From Segetibacter koreensis DSM 18137 (lineage in GTDB: Bacteria > Bacteroidota > Bacteroidia > Chitinophagales > Chitinophagaceae): a stretch of DNA of 64,000 bases. Both the position numbers and the translations under genes were made by a program. The DNA is taken from assembly GCF_000374045.1 (NCBI RefSeq), contig NZ_KB893327.1:41216-105215 (forward strand), in the 5' to 3' direction. A model generated the notes under the pieces. That model did not search any database and was not told where the DNA came from. It was given only the letters and a program-made list of their open reading frames with translations. Each line of letters starts with the position of its first letter. Position 1 is the first letter of the stretch. Positions 8,855 to 18,498 of this stretch are shown here, one piece after another.

Positions 8855-9134
8855 AAACAGTTTTTTGGTTGATGAATAAAAAGGCTCTTACAGGAAATGT
8901 ATTTTTAAGTTGTAATTATTCTGAACGGGGTAGTAAAACTCCACCACTGAAATTATCACAAAAGGCTTTGATTGGGAAGACCAGAGGCTTTTTTACATTC
9001 CAACCAGAATGTCCGTCGGGTTTATAAACGCCAGTTGCTATATGGGTTTTGCTATAGATACTACCATTATAAAACAACTCTTGTTAGCCGGAGAAATTAA
9101 TTTCGACTGCGAAAAATGTGGGAATGACCGCTAA
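8855..9134. other. Spacer between opposing IS110 fragments
   Basis: No gene is recognised. It might contain an IS110 non-coding end, but no boundary can be defined by eye. Confidence 0.3.
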
Positions 9135-9970
9135 CGGTCCATCATTGAAGCAGTGTGCAAAGGAGAAACGAGTGTGGAAGCCCTGGCATCCCTTCGGCAC
9201 TACAACCGCCGAAAATCAAAAGAAGAAATCCAAAAAGTCCTGCAGACAAATGGCAGGAAAGATTACCTGTTTGCCCTTACACAAGAACTGGAACTGTATA
9301 AGGCAGTACAGTAGAAAATCAGCCAGTATGATCAGGCAATTGAGCAGTTGGTTGCAGAGCAGCTTTCGGCAGAGGAAAACAAAAGCGAGTTAAAGGCAGA
9401 AGCCAAACCACACAAGCGGGTGAATAAGAATACGCCTAAGAACATTGACATCAATTAGGTGGCCTATCAGTACTTTGATAGTGTGGATTTGATGGCCATA
9501 GAAGGGGTGAGCCACAATCTGGTGATGCCGCTGCTGGGCGAAGTGGGAGCAAAAGGCAAAAATAAATTTGCTTCTGCAAAACAGTTGCATCCTGGCTCAG
9601 GCTTTCGCCCGATAACAAGGTCTCAGGTGGTAGGGTATTGAGTAATCACATTCCTAAGGGAAGCAACCGGCTAAAGATTGCCCTCAGAAACACAGCCAAT
9701 GTTATTGGCAACCTCAAAGACACGCATCTTGCCAACTTCTTTCGGCGCATTTGCTTTCGAAGAGGAAGAGCGGCAGCCGTATCCGCCACAGCCCGAAAGC
9801 TGGCATTGATTATCTTGAACATGGTAGTACAAGGCATTGCTTACAATCCGCCCACCACCTATGAGTTCCTCGACCAGAAAAGAAAAAGAAAGTTGCAGGA
9901 AATAAAAAAACTACTCACTAAGTTTAATCTTACAACGCATGAACTGGGCCTAACTACCAGCTCGTTGTAA
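9135..9970 (+). mobile_element. IS110-family transposase remnant, C-terminal half, several stops and a frameshift
   Basis: The plus-strand frame from 9135 reads RSIIEAVCKGETSVEALASL, an in-frame TAG, a second TAG at about 9457, then VDLMAIEGVSHNLVMPLLGE. Near 9600 the frame shifts to WLRLSPDNKVSGGRVLSNH, and the tail runs on to the TAA at 9968. The order and motifs match the transposase_20 (C-terminal) domain of IS110 elements, including the SGG motif. Three lesions make it inactive. It points away from the N-terminal fragment at 8421-8854. Confidence 0.82.
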
Positions 9971-10325
9971 AACGTTAGTCAGAATTGTAAAGAACTTGAG
10001 TCGGCCCCAATTTTACAAATACAATTGTTATGTGCTGTGTTGAATAAACTGCCATTCCTGTACTTAGTCTCGCATTTTCCCCGACCGAATGTTTTCTACA
10101 GGCAATGATACATATACTAATCATTGATAAAAATGCCAAACAGACAATTTCGAAACTTCATTTTATTGTTTTTACTGAATACTTCTAATTGTACATTTCG
10201 TACGACTCGCTAATTCAGGAAACCTAATATAATAACTAATACTTGTAATAATTTCGCCACTTTTTAAATTGCCGTTTAGCAAACACTATTTTTATATTCC
10301 AACTTCTTACGGTGCCCTAGTAGAT
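9971..10325. other. AT-rich spacer
   Basis: No gene or clear signal is recognised. Confidence 0.4.
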
Positions 10326-10556
10326 ATGCAACCGTTGTTGGTAATTACTGAAATGTACATTCGAAAGTTGCTAAAAGAAGATTTTGGTGATATGTTAACA
10401 CTGCAAAAAAACCTCACCATTGTACCACACTACAGCTCGATAATCTTTTTAATCAATCTTTTAGAAAATAAGTTGCTGTCTCAGTTGAAATTGAAAGCAA
10501 AACCACAACAATTGCAAAATTTATTTGCTTGCATTTATAAAGCAAATAGGATGTGA
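10326..10556 (+). CDS. Hypothetical small protein
   Basis: A 76-codon frame from ATG 10326 (MQPLLVITEMYIRKLLKEDF). A TTG start at 10269 would give 95 residues. It has a mixed hydrophobic and basic composition, with a hydrophobic stretch SSIIFLINLLENKLL. No family is recognised and no partner gene is adjacent. It may be spurious. Confidence 0.25.
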   Translation: MQPLLVITEMYIRKLLKEDFGDMLTLQKNLTIVPHYSSIIFLINLLENKLLSQLKLKAKPQQLQNLFACIYKANRM

Positions 10557-10869
10557 GTAAAAAAAGCGCTAACCTAAATATAATTAAATAGGGCAGGTCT
10601 AAACGGTGAGACGATTTTGGTGCGGCGAAAATAGCTCCATAACGAGATCACCAAAATAGGTAGCATGATGGCTAGAAAATATTTTATTAATGCGCTGTTT
10701 CCTTTTTGAAATCCGATATTATTCTAAACATACTTGTTTAATTATTTCAAATGCTTCTAAATAAAAGCCTCCTCACAATTTTCTACTTTTATTTGCAAGC
10801 TTAAACTCAGTTTTTTAAATTTACCTCGGTTAAAGCATAACGCTTTTTCACCTCATTCGTGATTGATAA
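10557..10869. other. Spacer without recognised gene
   Basis: Nothing is seen apart from AT-rich sequence. Confidence 0.4.
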
Positions 10870-11298
10870 CTACAATTTTGCTAGTCTTTCCAAGCCATTT
10901 TTAATTCCTAACTTAATCATTTTTCCGTATCCGTCAACAGGCAAACTATTTATGTAAGACAAAGCTGATTGATAGTTTTCATTAGCTTTATCTAGATCGT
11001 TTAAATCCTCGTGGCATTTGCCTATGTTTAAATAAAGTGAGGGATAACTGGTATTTAGAGTACCGTCATCAATTTTTAAAGCAAGCGATAAAGCTGTTTC
11101 ATCCCACTTTAATTTTTCTTCAACGGAGTCTTGGTGCCTGGCAAGATAATGAGCTGCTGTAAATTTTTCAAAATCATTTGTCGCTTCATTCCATGCTTGC
11201 AAAAAAAGTCGTTTTGCTTCGTCGGCGTTTTGATTTACTTCGACTTCCATTCCTATTGTACAAAGTCTAACTACATTATTGTTAGGATCAAACTGCAT
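10870..11298 (-). CDS. Tetratricopeptide-repeat-like protein
   Basis: 142 residues, all helical by composition, with TPR-like repeats. Examples are NADEAKRLFLQAWNEATNDF, SLYLNIGKCHEDLNDLDKAN and ENYQSALSYINSLP. A small conserved Bacteroidota family with this layout is often found alone; the role is probably protein-protein interaction in the cytoplasm. The C-terminal GYGKMIKLGIKNGLERLAKL segment is typical of it. No operon partner; the next gene is 81 bp away on the same strand. Confidence 0.7.
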   Translation of the reverse strand: MQFDPNNNVVRLCTIGMEVEVNQNADEAKRLFLQAWNEATNDFEKFTAAHYLARHQDSVEEKLKWDETALSLALKIDDGTLNTSYPSLYLNIGKCHEDLNDLDKANENYQSALSYINSLPVDGYGKMIKLGIKNGLERLAKL

Positions 11299-11379
11299 AA
11301 AATATCTTTATTTTTTCAATATCCGATTTAAATTGCCTGTAATATTGACAAAATCACTGGCAGTATCCAGCTAAAAAGT

Positions 11380-12087
11380 TTATTTTTCTAAATTAGCATA
11401 TACCAGGTCTTTATAACTTCTGCCAATGGGAATAAATTTTCCTTGAATTTCTACATCAGTAGCAGAAAAAGCATCTACTTTATCTTTAGCAACGATAAAA
11501 GAACGATGAATGCGTAAGAAATTCTTGTTTTTAAGAAGGTCTTCAGTCTGACCCAACTGGAACTTTGTGAGAATATATTTATCCTTTGAGACGATTTTAA
11601 TGTACTCTTTCAGGCTCTCGACGTAAAGAATTTCATCAAGAAACATCTTGACCTTCTTTTTACCAACGTTGAAAAACAAAAAGGCTCTATCAGTTGCTAT
11701 CTGTGAGGTGTCCAATAAACGAGAAACTTCCATTTGTTGTTGTGCTTTATTTACTGCATTAACGAAACGGCTCAATTCAATTGGCTTGAGCAAATAGTCT
11801 ACTACATTCAATTCGTATCCTTGTAATGCATAGTCCTGATAGGCGGAAGTGATGATTATTTTTGGGGGATTATTCAACGTTTTTATAAAGTCCAATCCTT
11901 TTAATTTAGGCAAATGAATGTCTAAAAAGACGAGGTCAATTTTTTCTCTTTGCAATATTTCCAATGCAAAGATTGCATCCTCACATGTTTGAACTAAGTG
12001 TAAAAACGGAACCTGGTTTATGTAGTCTTCTATTACTTCAGCAGCTAAGGGTTCGTCCTCAACTATAAGACAGGTTATTTTTTGCAT
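11380..12087 (-). CDS. LytTR-type response regulator
   Basis: 235 residues. The receiver domain (1-120) has the acidic pair in EDEP and phosphoacceptor Asp56 in LVFLDIHLP. A LytTR DNA-binding domain (about 135-235) includes FLRIHRSFIVAKDKVDAF. It overlaps the 3' end of the sensor kinase gene by 29 bp, so the two are translationally linked and form a two-component pair. A LytTR regulator binds direct-repeat operators; targets are unknown. Confidence 0.92.
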   Translation of the reverse strand: MQKITCLIVEDEPLAAEVIEDYINQVPFLHLVQTCEDAIFALEILQREKIDLVFLDIHLPKLKGLDFIKTLNNPPKIIITSAYQDYALQGYELNVVDYLLKPIELSRFVNAVNKAQQQMEVSRLLDTSQIATDRAFLFFNVGKKKVKMFLDEILYVESLKEYIKIVSKDKYILTKFQLGQTEDLLKNKNFLRIHRSFIVAKDKVDAFSATDVEIQGKFIPIGRSYKDLVYANLEK

Positions 12088-13153
12088 AAGTGGTAAGGTT
12101 AATGGTCAGTAATACAATAAAAACAGAAGTTTCATTTAGCACCTTCAAATCATAATCTGTGTACAACAACTCCAATTGCCTTTTCACATTATTTAGCCCA
12201 ATAGCCTCAACCAAACATGTGCTGCTGCCGGTGTTTTCTTTTGAATTTTTTACGCTAAATATGAGAATACTGTCATGCAATTTCATTTCAATTTGAATGA
12301 AGCTTGCAAAGCGACATTCGCTGGCGCCATGTTTAAACGCATTTTCGACAAATGGCAATAAAAGTAAAGGAGAAATCGAGCTTTGTTTATCAGTAATGTC
12401 TTTTTGAAAACTCACCGTTAGCTTATCATTGTATCGCATTTTTTCCAAATCAATATAATCTTGCAGCATTCTAATTTCTTCATCAATGCTGATTAAAGGT
12501 TTTGCCGCTTCGTACAACATAAAGCGCAGTAGTTTTGACAACTTCATTACAGCATCAGCAGTTTGCTCAGACTTTTTCCTTGCTAAAGCATATATATTAT
12601 TAAGTGTATTAAATAGAAAGTGAGGATTCGTTTGATTTCGGAGATATTTTAATTCCGTCTCCAATTTCTCTCTTATTAAAACCTGTTCCACTTTCGCTCT
12701 CCGTAATTGTTGCCTGATCTGTTTTATAGCAATCGCTGCGCCCGATACAAAGCCTATGTCCATAAGTGCAACGGGAAATGCTAAAGGGAAGAAAAATGAA
12801 GAAGTGGGACTATACAATGGCGAAGTAGGGCCATCCCAGCGATAAATTATCGGATCAATAAAAAAAACAGCCAAGGCCCGGTAAAGTAATAGTGTCGCCA
12901 GAAGGGCAAAAACCGAATAAAGGGCCCCTTTTTTTTTGAAGCCATCCCTAAGTATCTTATTTAACGTGACATACAAAATAAAGTAAGTAAACAGCAATTT
13001 CGGTAAAAGCAATACAAAACAGTTTTCGAAGGATAGCAAGAGGTTTTTAGCAGTATCCGTTTGTAATCGAGTGGTATTTAAAAGAAATATCAGTAAAACG
13101 TTTTGAAACAAATAAACCACCCAGAAGGCAGTATGCAGCAAAGCTCTTCTCAT
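12059..13153 (-). CDS. LytS/YehU-type sensor histidine kinase
   Basis: 364 residues with about four transmembrane helices in residues 5-145, a linker coiled coil (150-172), then a His_kinase domain. The phosphoacceptor is His178 in TNPHFLFNTLNNIY. A HATPase region follows with PFVENAFKHG. No large extracellular sensor domain is present, so the signal is probably sensed in the membrane. Partner of the overlapping LytTR regulator downstream. Confidence 0.9.
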   Translation of the reverse strand: MRRALLHTAFWVVYLFQNVLLIFLLNTTRLQTDTAKNLLLSFENCFVLLLPKLLFTYFILYVTLNKILRDGFKKKGALYSVFALLATLLLYRALAVFFIDPIIYRWDGPTSPLYSPTSSFFFPLAFPVALMDIGFVSGAAIAIKQIRQQLRRAKVEQVLIREKLETELKYLRNQTNPHFLFNTLNNIYALARKKSEQTADAVMKLSKLLRFMLYEAAKPLISIDEEIRMLQDYIDLEKMRYNDKLTVSFQKDITDKQSSISPLLLLPFVENAFKHGASECRFASFIQIEMKLHDSILIFSVKNSKENTGSSTCLVEAIGLNNVKRQLELLYTDYDLKVLNETSVFIVLLTINLTTYAKNNLSYS

Positions 13154-13637
13154 ACGATGTAAAATTCATTAAAAAACGTCAACTTTCTGGATGTTTCTAC
13201 CAACTGCATCGAGGGACCTACAAAATGACGGTTTGATCGGCCGGAAAACAAATTTCAAAATAGATATTTTTTAATTGAGGAGAGTGAACGGCTAGAAAAA
13301 ATTTATAAAAGCCCAAAATGGAGTGGTCACTTAATAGAAATGGCTATAAAAAATGGATTATACACGCATGCTTTTATTCATCATCATAATAGAGTACTGC
13401 GATATTGTTGCAAATACGAAAGCCTTGCGATAATAACAACATTAGCATGGCACATTAGTTAGATCCATGTTAAATTGCACTGCCAGAGCGAATGAATAAA
13501 ACTATAAAAAAAGAGTTTTGCCAATGATATATTGGCCAGCAAAAACAAACTATCCAGGCAGTAAAGGAATCCATTGGGCTTTACTCCAACTACCGTCCAC
13601 ACTAATGCTTATCTTTGAAAACCTCTTACCAATACAT
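13154..13637. other. Intergenic region
   Basis: No coding frame of note is seen. It probably contains the promoter of the kinase operon near 13160-13250. Confidence 0.4.
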
Positions 13638-13671
13638 GAAAACTCCGACTGCCAGTGACAGTTGGAGTTTT
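13638..13671 (-). terminator. Bidirectional-looking intrinsic terminator
   Basis: AAAACTCC pairs with GGAGTTTT and, after one G-T wobble, ACTG pairs with CAGT around a 7-base loop. T-runs occur in either direction. It lies 113 bp beyond the stop of the TonB receptor gene on the minus strand. Confidence 0.6.
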
Positions 13672-13783
13672 TGAAAATCTTTCCACTTATTTTAGGACTC
13701 AACAAACTAATAATTTTTGATATTAAAGATTGAAAAACTTTTTTTGTATTGAGCTTGGATTTAAGTCCATAAATGCAAAAACA

Positions 13784-16159
13784 TTAAAACGTTAGCTTAA
13801 AATAGGGAACCGGTAGAAAGCCTTGCTGGTATTGAGAAACAATCCTGTTCGTGCCTCTATTGTATTTATTAACAAATATGTTATCATGCATGGTAAAATT
13901 TTTCAAATCAATTCCAAATTCCAAAGTTGATTTCTTATTGTTTTTTCGATACCCAAGTTTCATGTCTGCTCTGAAGTAAGGAGCCTGCTTTAAAGAAAAG
14001 GGCGAAATGTTTTCATCATAAGTTGTCGTGTTACTATTCTGAGATGCAGTTACATCAATCGGGGAAATGTATTTACCGCCTATGCTGCTGAGTTTTGCAT
14101 TCACCGAAAAAGTATTATTCTTTTTTCCTACTTTGAAATCTCTTCCTGCAAGCACGTTAAAAGCATATTTTGTATTGAATGCTGTATTACGTTCTATTCC
14201 ATTACTGCCTTTATATTTCGAATCAAAAAAACTTGCTGTAATTAAAAAATAAGAGCCTTTTGTAAAATACTTTTCAAGCGTATATTCAACTCCATAATTG
14301 CGGCCTTTTCCATTGTTTACCAGGCTATCTCTTAGTTCAGTTCCAAAACCAGCTCCTTCGTTTAAGAGTGAGAAACCATTCGGTTTTGTTTCAACCGGTG
14401 CATCTGTAATTAACTGATAATATAATTCTGTTTTCAAATGCATGTTGTTGCTGATATTAAAATCATAGCTGCCAACAAATTGTTGGCTTTTTGTAAATCC
14501 CAAATTTTTGTTTGTATTAACTACCGCACCATTAGCCAATGTTTGATAAAAGTAAACTAACGGACTTTGTATGAATGAATAAAAACCATATCCAAAAGAG
14601 AGTATATTCTTATCAGGAGTAACATACTTTAATCCAATTCGTGGCTCTAATGCACTTTTATTATTTAATGTTACGGTTTGGAAATGCACTCCAGCGTTTA
14701 AAGAAATATTTTCAGAAAAGCGGTGCTTCCATTGAGCATATGCTTGTAATAAAGTCATATGATTTTTCTGGTCAAGATTTATCTTTTCAGAAATGCCACC
14801 CCCATATATCCTTTTGTCAAATAAGTCGAAGAAAATAAGAGAGTTGTTCGTGCCAGCAACAATGCTGTTTTTGGGATTGAACTTATGAGAAAGCATATAG
14901 CTCAACGAGAAGCGATTAGTTGTATACTCATGTTCTGCATCTCTAAATGCTTTTTTTGCACTTGCACTAATAGAATCATGTTGAATATTTTCTGAAGTAT
15001 TGCTAAAGCCGATACTAAGCTTTCCGTATGTTTTTTGACTAAAATTTGTTTCTACCGTTGAACCTATAATACCTGTAAAATATTTTGTAAATAAATTTTC
15101 ATTTTGTGCGCTATACAGATTTTCATTTTTAGAATCTACATCTGCTCCTAAAAATGTTATTTTACTTGGCCCTCCAAGACCAAAAAATGAAATTTTTGTC
15201 TTTTCCGAAACAGGCAGTAAAACTTTGAAATTTAAGTCCTGGTATTGTGGAGCCGCTTTACCTGTCCCAACGTTTAATCCGAAAGTATTCAGAAGACCAA
15301 CAGTAGAATACCTGTAATTAAAAATGTAGGATGACCCATGCTTCATAGAAATCGGTCCTTCTGCTCCCAGTTCAAACCCCGTAAAACTAACCTCAGCTAG
15401 AAGCTCTTTTCTGTCGGTGTTTCCGTTTTTTAATTTAAGGTCGAAAACGCTTGCAATAGCATTGCCATACTGCGCCGGGAATGCACCAGTTAAAAAGTCG
15501 GATTTCCCGAGATTGTTGGTATTTAAAATACTAACCGGACCACCCGTTGAGCTCAAAGAACCATAGTGATTAGGATTAGGTATGTCAATACCTTCAATCT
15601 GCCATAGTAAGCCTGTCGGAGAATTGCCCCTTACGATGATGTCATTTCTCGAATCATTAGAGCTGGACACCCCTGCGAAAGCTGCCACCATTCGGGAAGG
15701 GTCGCCTAATGCACCTGCATATTTTCTTGCATCATCAGAATTAAAAGAGCGACCGCTAACCGTTACCATCTCATTGTTTACCACTCTTTTGCTGCTTCCT
15801 TTAACGACGACTTCCTTTAACTTAGTAATTTTTTCTGTGAGAGAAGCATTGATAATCGCTTCTTTGCCCGATGTTACCAGTATTTCATTGATAACCTGAT
15901 TTTCATATCCTACAAATGAAATAACAATCGATTGTCTGCCGACCGGGACTTTTGTAAGTGAAAAGAACCCGTTCTTTTCGCTGATAGCGGTTACTGATGA
16001 ATTGCTAATCAAAGTAATGGTAGCGCCTTGTATTGGGGACTTTGAAATTTCATCAACGATTTGACCTTTAAGGGTCTGCTCCAATAATTTTTGTGAATTA
16101 ACCAGGGTAATTGTAATAGTAAGCCAAAAGAGTAAGGTAAATCTGATACACGTTTGCAT
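13784..16159 (-). CDS. TonB-dependent outer-membrane receptor with carboxypeptidase-regulatory-like domain
   Basis: 791 residues. There is a signal peptide (1-22, ending LVNS), then a CarboxypepD_reg-like Ig-type domain (about 27-110, LKGQIVDEISKSPIQGATI). A plug domain follows (about 115-240, IIVRGNSPTGLLWQIEGIDI), and then a beta-barrel to the C-terminal Phe (YFKLTF). The family imports nutrients or siderophores across the outer membrane, powered by TonB. It is short compared with SusC proteins (about 1000), and no SusD partner is adjacent, so it is not a polysaccharide-locus receptor. The Crp/Fnr regulator gene starts upstream on the same strand. Confidence 0.88.
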   Translation of the reverse strand: MQTCIRFTLLFWLTITITLVNSQKLLEQTLKGQIVDEISKSPIQGATITLISNSSVTAISEKNGFFSLTKVPVGRQSIVISFVGYENQVINEILVTSGKEAIINASLTEKITKLKEVVVKGSSKRVVNNEMVTVSGRSFNSDDARKYAGALGDPSRMVAAFAGVSSSNDSRNDIIVRGNSPTGLLWQIEGIDIPNPNHYGSLSSTGGPVSILNTNNLGKSDFLTGAFPAQYGNAIASVFDLKLKNGNTDRKELLAEVSFTGFELGAEGPISMKHGSSYIFNYRYSTVGLLNTFGLNVGTGKAAPQYQDLNFKVLLPVSEKTKISFFGLGGPSKITFLGADVDSKNENLYSAQNENLFTKYFTGIIGSTVETNFSQKTYGKLSIGFSNTSENIQHDSISASAKKAFRDAEHEYTTNRFSLSYMLSHKFNPKNSIVAGTNNSLIFFDLFDKRIYGGGISEKINLDQKNHMTLLQAYAQWKHRFSENISLNAGVHFQTVTLNNKSALEPRIGLKYVTPDKNILSFGYGFYSFIQSPLVYFYQTLANGAVVNTNKNLGFTKSQQFVGSYDFNISNNMHLKTELYYQLITDAPVETKPNGFSLLNEGAGFGTELRDSLVNNGKGRNYGVEYTLEKYFTKGSYFLITASFFDSKYKGSNGIERNTAFNTKYAFNVLAGRDFKVGKKNNTFSVNAKLSSIGGKYISPIDVTASQNSNTTTYDENISPFSLKQAPYFRADMKLGYRKNNKKSTLEFGIDLKNFTMHDNIFVNKYNRGTNRIVSQYQQGFLPVPYFKLTF

Positions 16160-16276
16160 GTGAAAATAAATTTTGAAGAATAATTAATATCACAGCAAAT
16201 GTTAGCAAATCAAAAAACTTTTTACTTGATGGAGGTTATGAAATAAAACAACTTTCTTAACCTAAGTCAATTACTT

Positions 16277-16861
16277 TTATTTTGGTTGAAGCTTGTTAAT
16301 TCTTTTTCTGATTCTGCTCAAACTTTCCGGCTCGACTCCAACGTAGGAAGCTATATGTTTAAGAGGAATTAACTCTATCAACGATGCGTTTTCTTTCAGA
16401 AAAGTCAGATACCGTTCTTCTGGTGAATCTAATATGAGGGACATATTTCGTTTAAAATAAGCATGAAATAAATTTTCAGCAATTAATCGCCCAAGTCTTT
16501 CAAATGCTTTACCCTGGTGATATAGCTTTTGCATATTATCATAACTTAATAGAAATAATTCAGTTTCATCAAGAGCCTCTATATAAAACAGAGAGGGCTT
16601 TTTATGTAGAAAGCTGGCATATTCGCTAACCCAGCTTCCGGATCGAAAAAATCCTGAATTATGCTCTTTTCCTTCCTTTACGTAATAGAGACGAATTAGA
16701 CCTTTATTAAGAAATGCAACGTGCTTACCTGTCTCACCTTCGCGCAATAAAAAATGGTTTTTTTTAAGAAGTTTAGATTCTAATTTTGAGATTAAATTTA
16801 CGATCTCCTCGTCAGTAAAATTTACGTGTGTAAGCAGGTTCTCCTTAACATTATCAAGCAT
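16277..16861 (-). CDS. Crp/Fnr-family transcriptional regulator
   Basis: 194 residues. The cyclic-nucleotide-binding-like fold (about 15-130) includes HFLLREGETGKHVAFLNKG. A short HTH tail includes LKHIASYVGVEPESLSRIRK. The conserved Arg and Ser of true cAMP pockets are not evident, as is usual for Bacteroidota members of this family. Ligand unknown. It lies 117 bp upstream of the TonB receptor gene on the same strand and may regulate it. Confidence 0.88.
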   Translation of the reverse strand: MLDNVKENLLTHVNFTDEEIVNLISKLESKLLKKNHFLLREGETGKHVAFLNKGLIRLYYVKEGKEHNSGFFRSGSWVSEYASFLHKKPSLFYIEALDETELFLLSYDNMQKLYHQGKAFERLGRLIAENLFHAYFKRNMSLILDSPEERYLTFLKENASLIELIPLKHIASYVGVEPESLSRIRKRINKLQPK

Positions 16862-16993
16862 AAAAAAAAGCTTTAAACGTCATTTTGAAATTCTTTTTGA
16901 AAGAGCAAAGTCAGAGCCAATAAATAGGGAGCTTAGGATTTGTTTTTTCTTGCTGAGATACGGATAAATAATCTATGAACCTATTTGGTACTA

Positions 16994-17410
16994 TCACCTG
17001 CACGGTATGTATTTGAAACGGATAATACCTTCAGTTCCAATTTGGTCAGTGATGAGAGTTTCATTTGTCAATTCACTAATCGTCAAACTCTCTATTGCTG
17101 GATCACACGTAGAGTTAATTTCAACTTTATTTTGAGCTGGCATTTTATAAGTTCCGGAACATTGCCGAGATGTAGCACCTATATTCTCGGTTTTTTTATA
17201 CCCCCCATTCAAAGTAAACTCTATCTGCTGCAAGCCGTCTCTGGTAACATCATGCCACCCATTAGTTTCACCACTACCATATTTATCATATATTTCAATT
17301 AGCTTCCATTTGCCATATAAGTTGTTGTCCTTAACGGCTTTTTGTTTTTTACACGCAAATAGAAACGGTGCAAAGCATGCAGCTATAACAATTGCAAATT
17401 TCAGTTTCAT
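16994..17410 (-). CDS. Putative lipoprotein, lipocalin-like
   Basis: 138 residues from ATG 17410. The start opens MKLKFAIVIAACFAPFLFAC, a lipoprotein signal with lipobox Cys at residue 20. Longer in-frame starts at 17419 and 17467 merely lengthen the signal region. The mature part (LYGKWKLIEIYDKYGSGE, then repeated beta strands) fits the small lipocalin-like/DUF-type lipoproteins of Chitinophagaceae. Cys residues near 90 and 110 may form a disulfide. Function unknown. Confidence 0.65.
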   Translation of the reverse strand: MKLKFAIVIAACFAPFLFACKKQKAVKDNNLYGKWKLIEIYDKYGSGETNGWHDVTRDGLQQIEFTLNGGYKKTENIGATSRQCSGTYKMPAQNKVEINSTCDPAIESLTISELTNETLITDQIGTEGIIRFKYIPCR

Positions 17411-17506
17411 CGATAGCATATTATTAAATGATTGATTTGACAATGGATTTGGTTTAGGCAGTTTCACTGTTTATATTTTTAATTAGTGTAATCATGGGAC
17501 AAAAAG

Positions 17507-18292
17507 CTAATCCGCTAACTCACCGCAGGTAACATTTACAACTGCAGCAGTAATTGGGGCTGCCTTAGCAGATGCCATTATCACAGCTACGTTAGCTACC
17601 TCATTCAGGTTTGGCAAATGTTTCAGCATAGTCTGTTCGGCAAAGTGGCTTTCGAATTCTTGTCTACTTTGGTTTTTTAACCTGGCATGTTCATCAAATA
17701 CTTGCGAAACGCCTGCCGCATCTGGCGAACCAGCTGAACGAAGGCAAACTACCCGAATACCATGCTTTCCTAATTCTACTGCTAACTGCCGGCTTAGCGC
17801 TTCAATGGCTGCACATGCAATACCAAATCCACCCACGTTTTCATACGGTTTTTTACCTGCATTAGCCGATAACATTAGTATTACTCCACTGCCGCCCACC
17901 ATCATCATCTTTGCTGCTGCCGTTGCGGTTATAAATTGGGTTTTCATTGCTATCTCGACGAGAGCCAGGAATTCATCTATTTTCATATTCGTGAGCGGCA
18001 ACCCCTGCACGTCATCAATGCCAATAAGATTGAAAGAAATATCAACACGCTGATGAGCCGCAATAATGCTACTTAGATGCATATATACTTCTTCCTCATT
18101 AAGTGCATCAACTTTAGCGAGTTCGGCATAGCCACCATTTACAATAATTTCTTCTACTGTTTGCTTTAATTTTTCTGGTGTGCGTCCCGTTAAAAACACC
18201 TTTGCACCTTCCGCGGCAAAAGCCTTTGCAACCGCTTTACCTACTGATCCTCCTGCCCCATAGATGACAGCATTCTTGTCTTTTAAAAGCAT
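17507..18292 (-). CDS. SDR-family oxidoreductase lacking the canonical YxxxK
   Basis: 261 residues with the Rossmann motif GAGGSVG at 12-18 and the helix AKAFAAEGAKVFLTGRTPEK. Ser142 is in the expected place (MLSANAG). The expected Tyr-x3-Lys is replaced by Phe156-x3-Cys160 in FGIACAAIEAL. The classical proton-relay is therefore missing, and it may be a binding protein or use altered chemistry. The C-terminus keeps the SDR pattern AGSPDAAGVSQVF. Confidence 0.82.
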   Translation of the reverse strand: MLLKDKNAVIYGAGGSVGKAVAKAFAAEGAKVFLTGRTPEKLKQTVEEIIVNGGYAELAKVDALNEEEVYMHLSSIIAAHQRVDISFNLIGIDDVQGLPLTNMKIDEFLALVEIAMKTQFITATAAAKMMMVGGSGVILMLSANAGKKPYENVGGFGIACAAIEALSRQLAVELGKHGIRVVCLRSAGSPDAAGVSQVFDEHARLKNQSRQEFESHFAEQTMLKHLPNLNEVANVAVIMASAKAAPITAAVVNVTCGELAD

Positions 18293-18498
18293 ATGCCACT
18301 GATTTTTTTTGTTTTTACTGCTTATCCCATAACGTCGCTTCTGAAACTTGTGCGCAGTTCTCTAGTCACTCATGTTTTATCACTTTCTCCATAGCATGGC
18401 ACTAGTATTTTTGAATCTAATTTTTTTTCAGTGCTTTTAATCAGAACAGGCTTACTTGACTAAAGCTTTGCTAGATGCCGTAATTTTTCAACGCTTTA

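Noticed and set aside
8855..9134. Bridge-RNA locus of an IS110 element
   Set aside because: The elements are fragments and no conserved fold or boundary could be seen by eye.
9118..9393. Open frame of 91 codons
   Set aside because: Shadow of the IS110 fragment, which gives sense in another frame.
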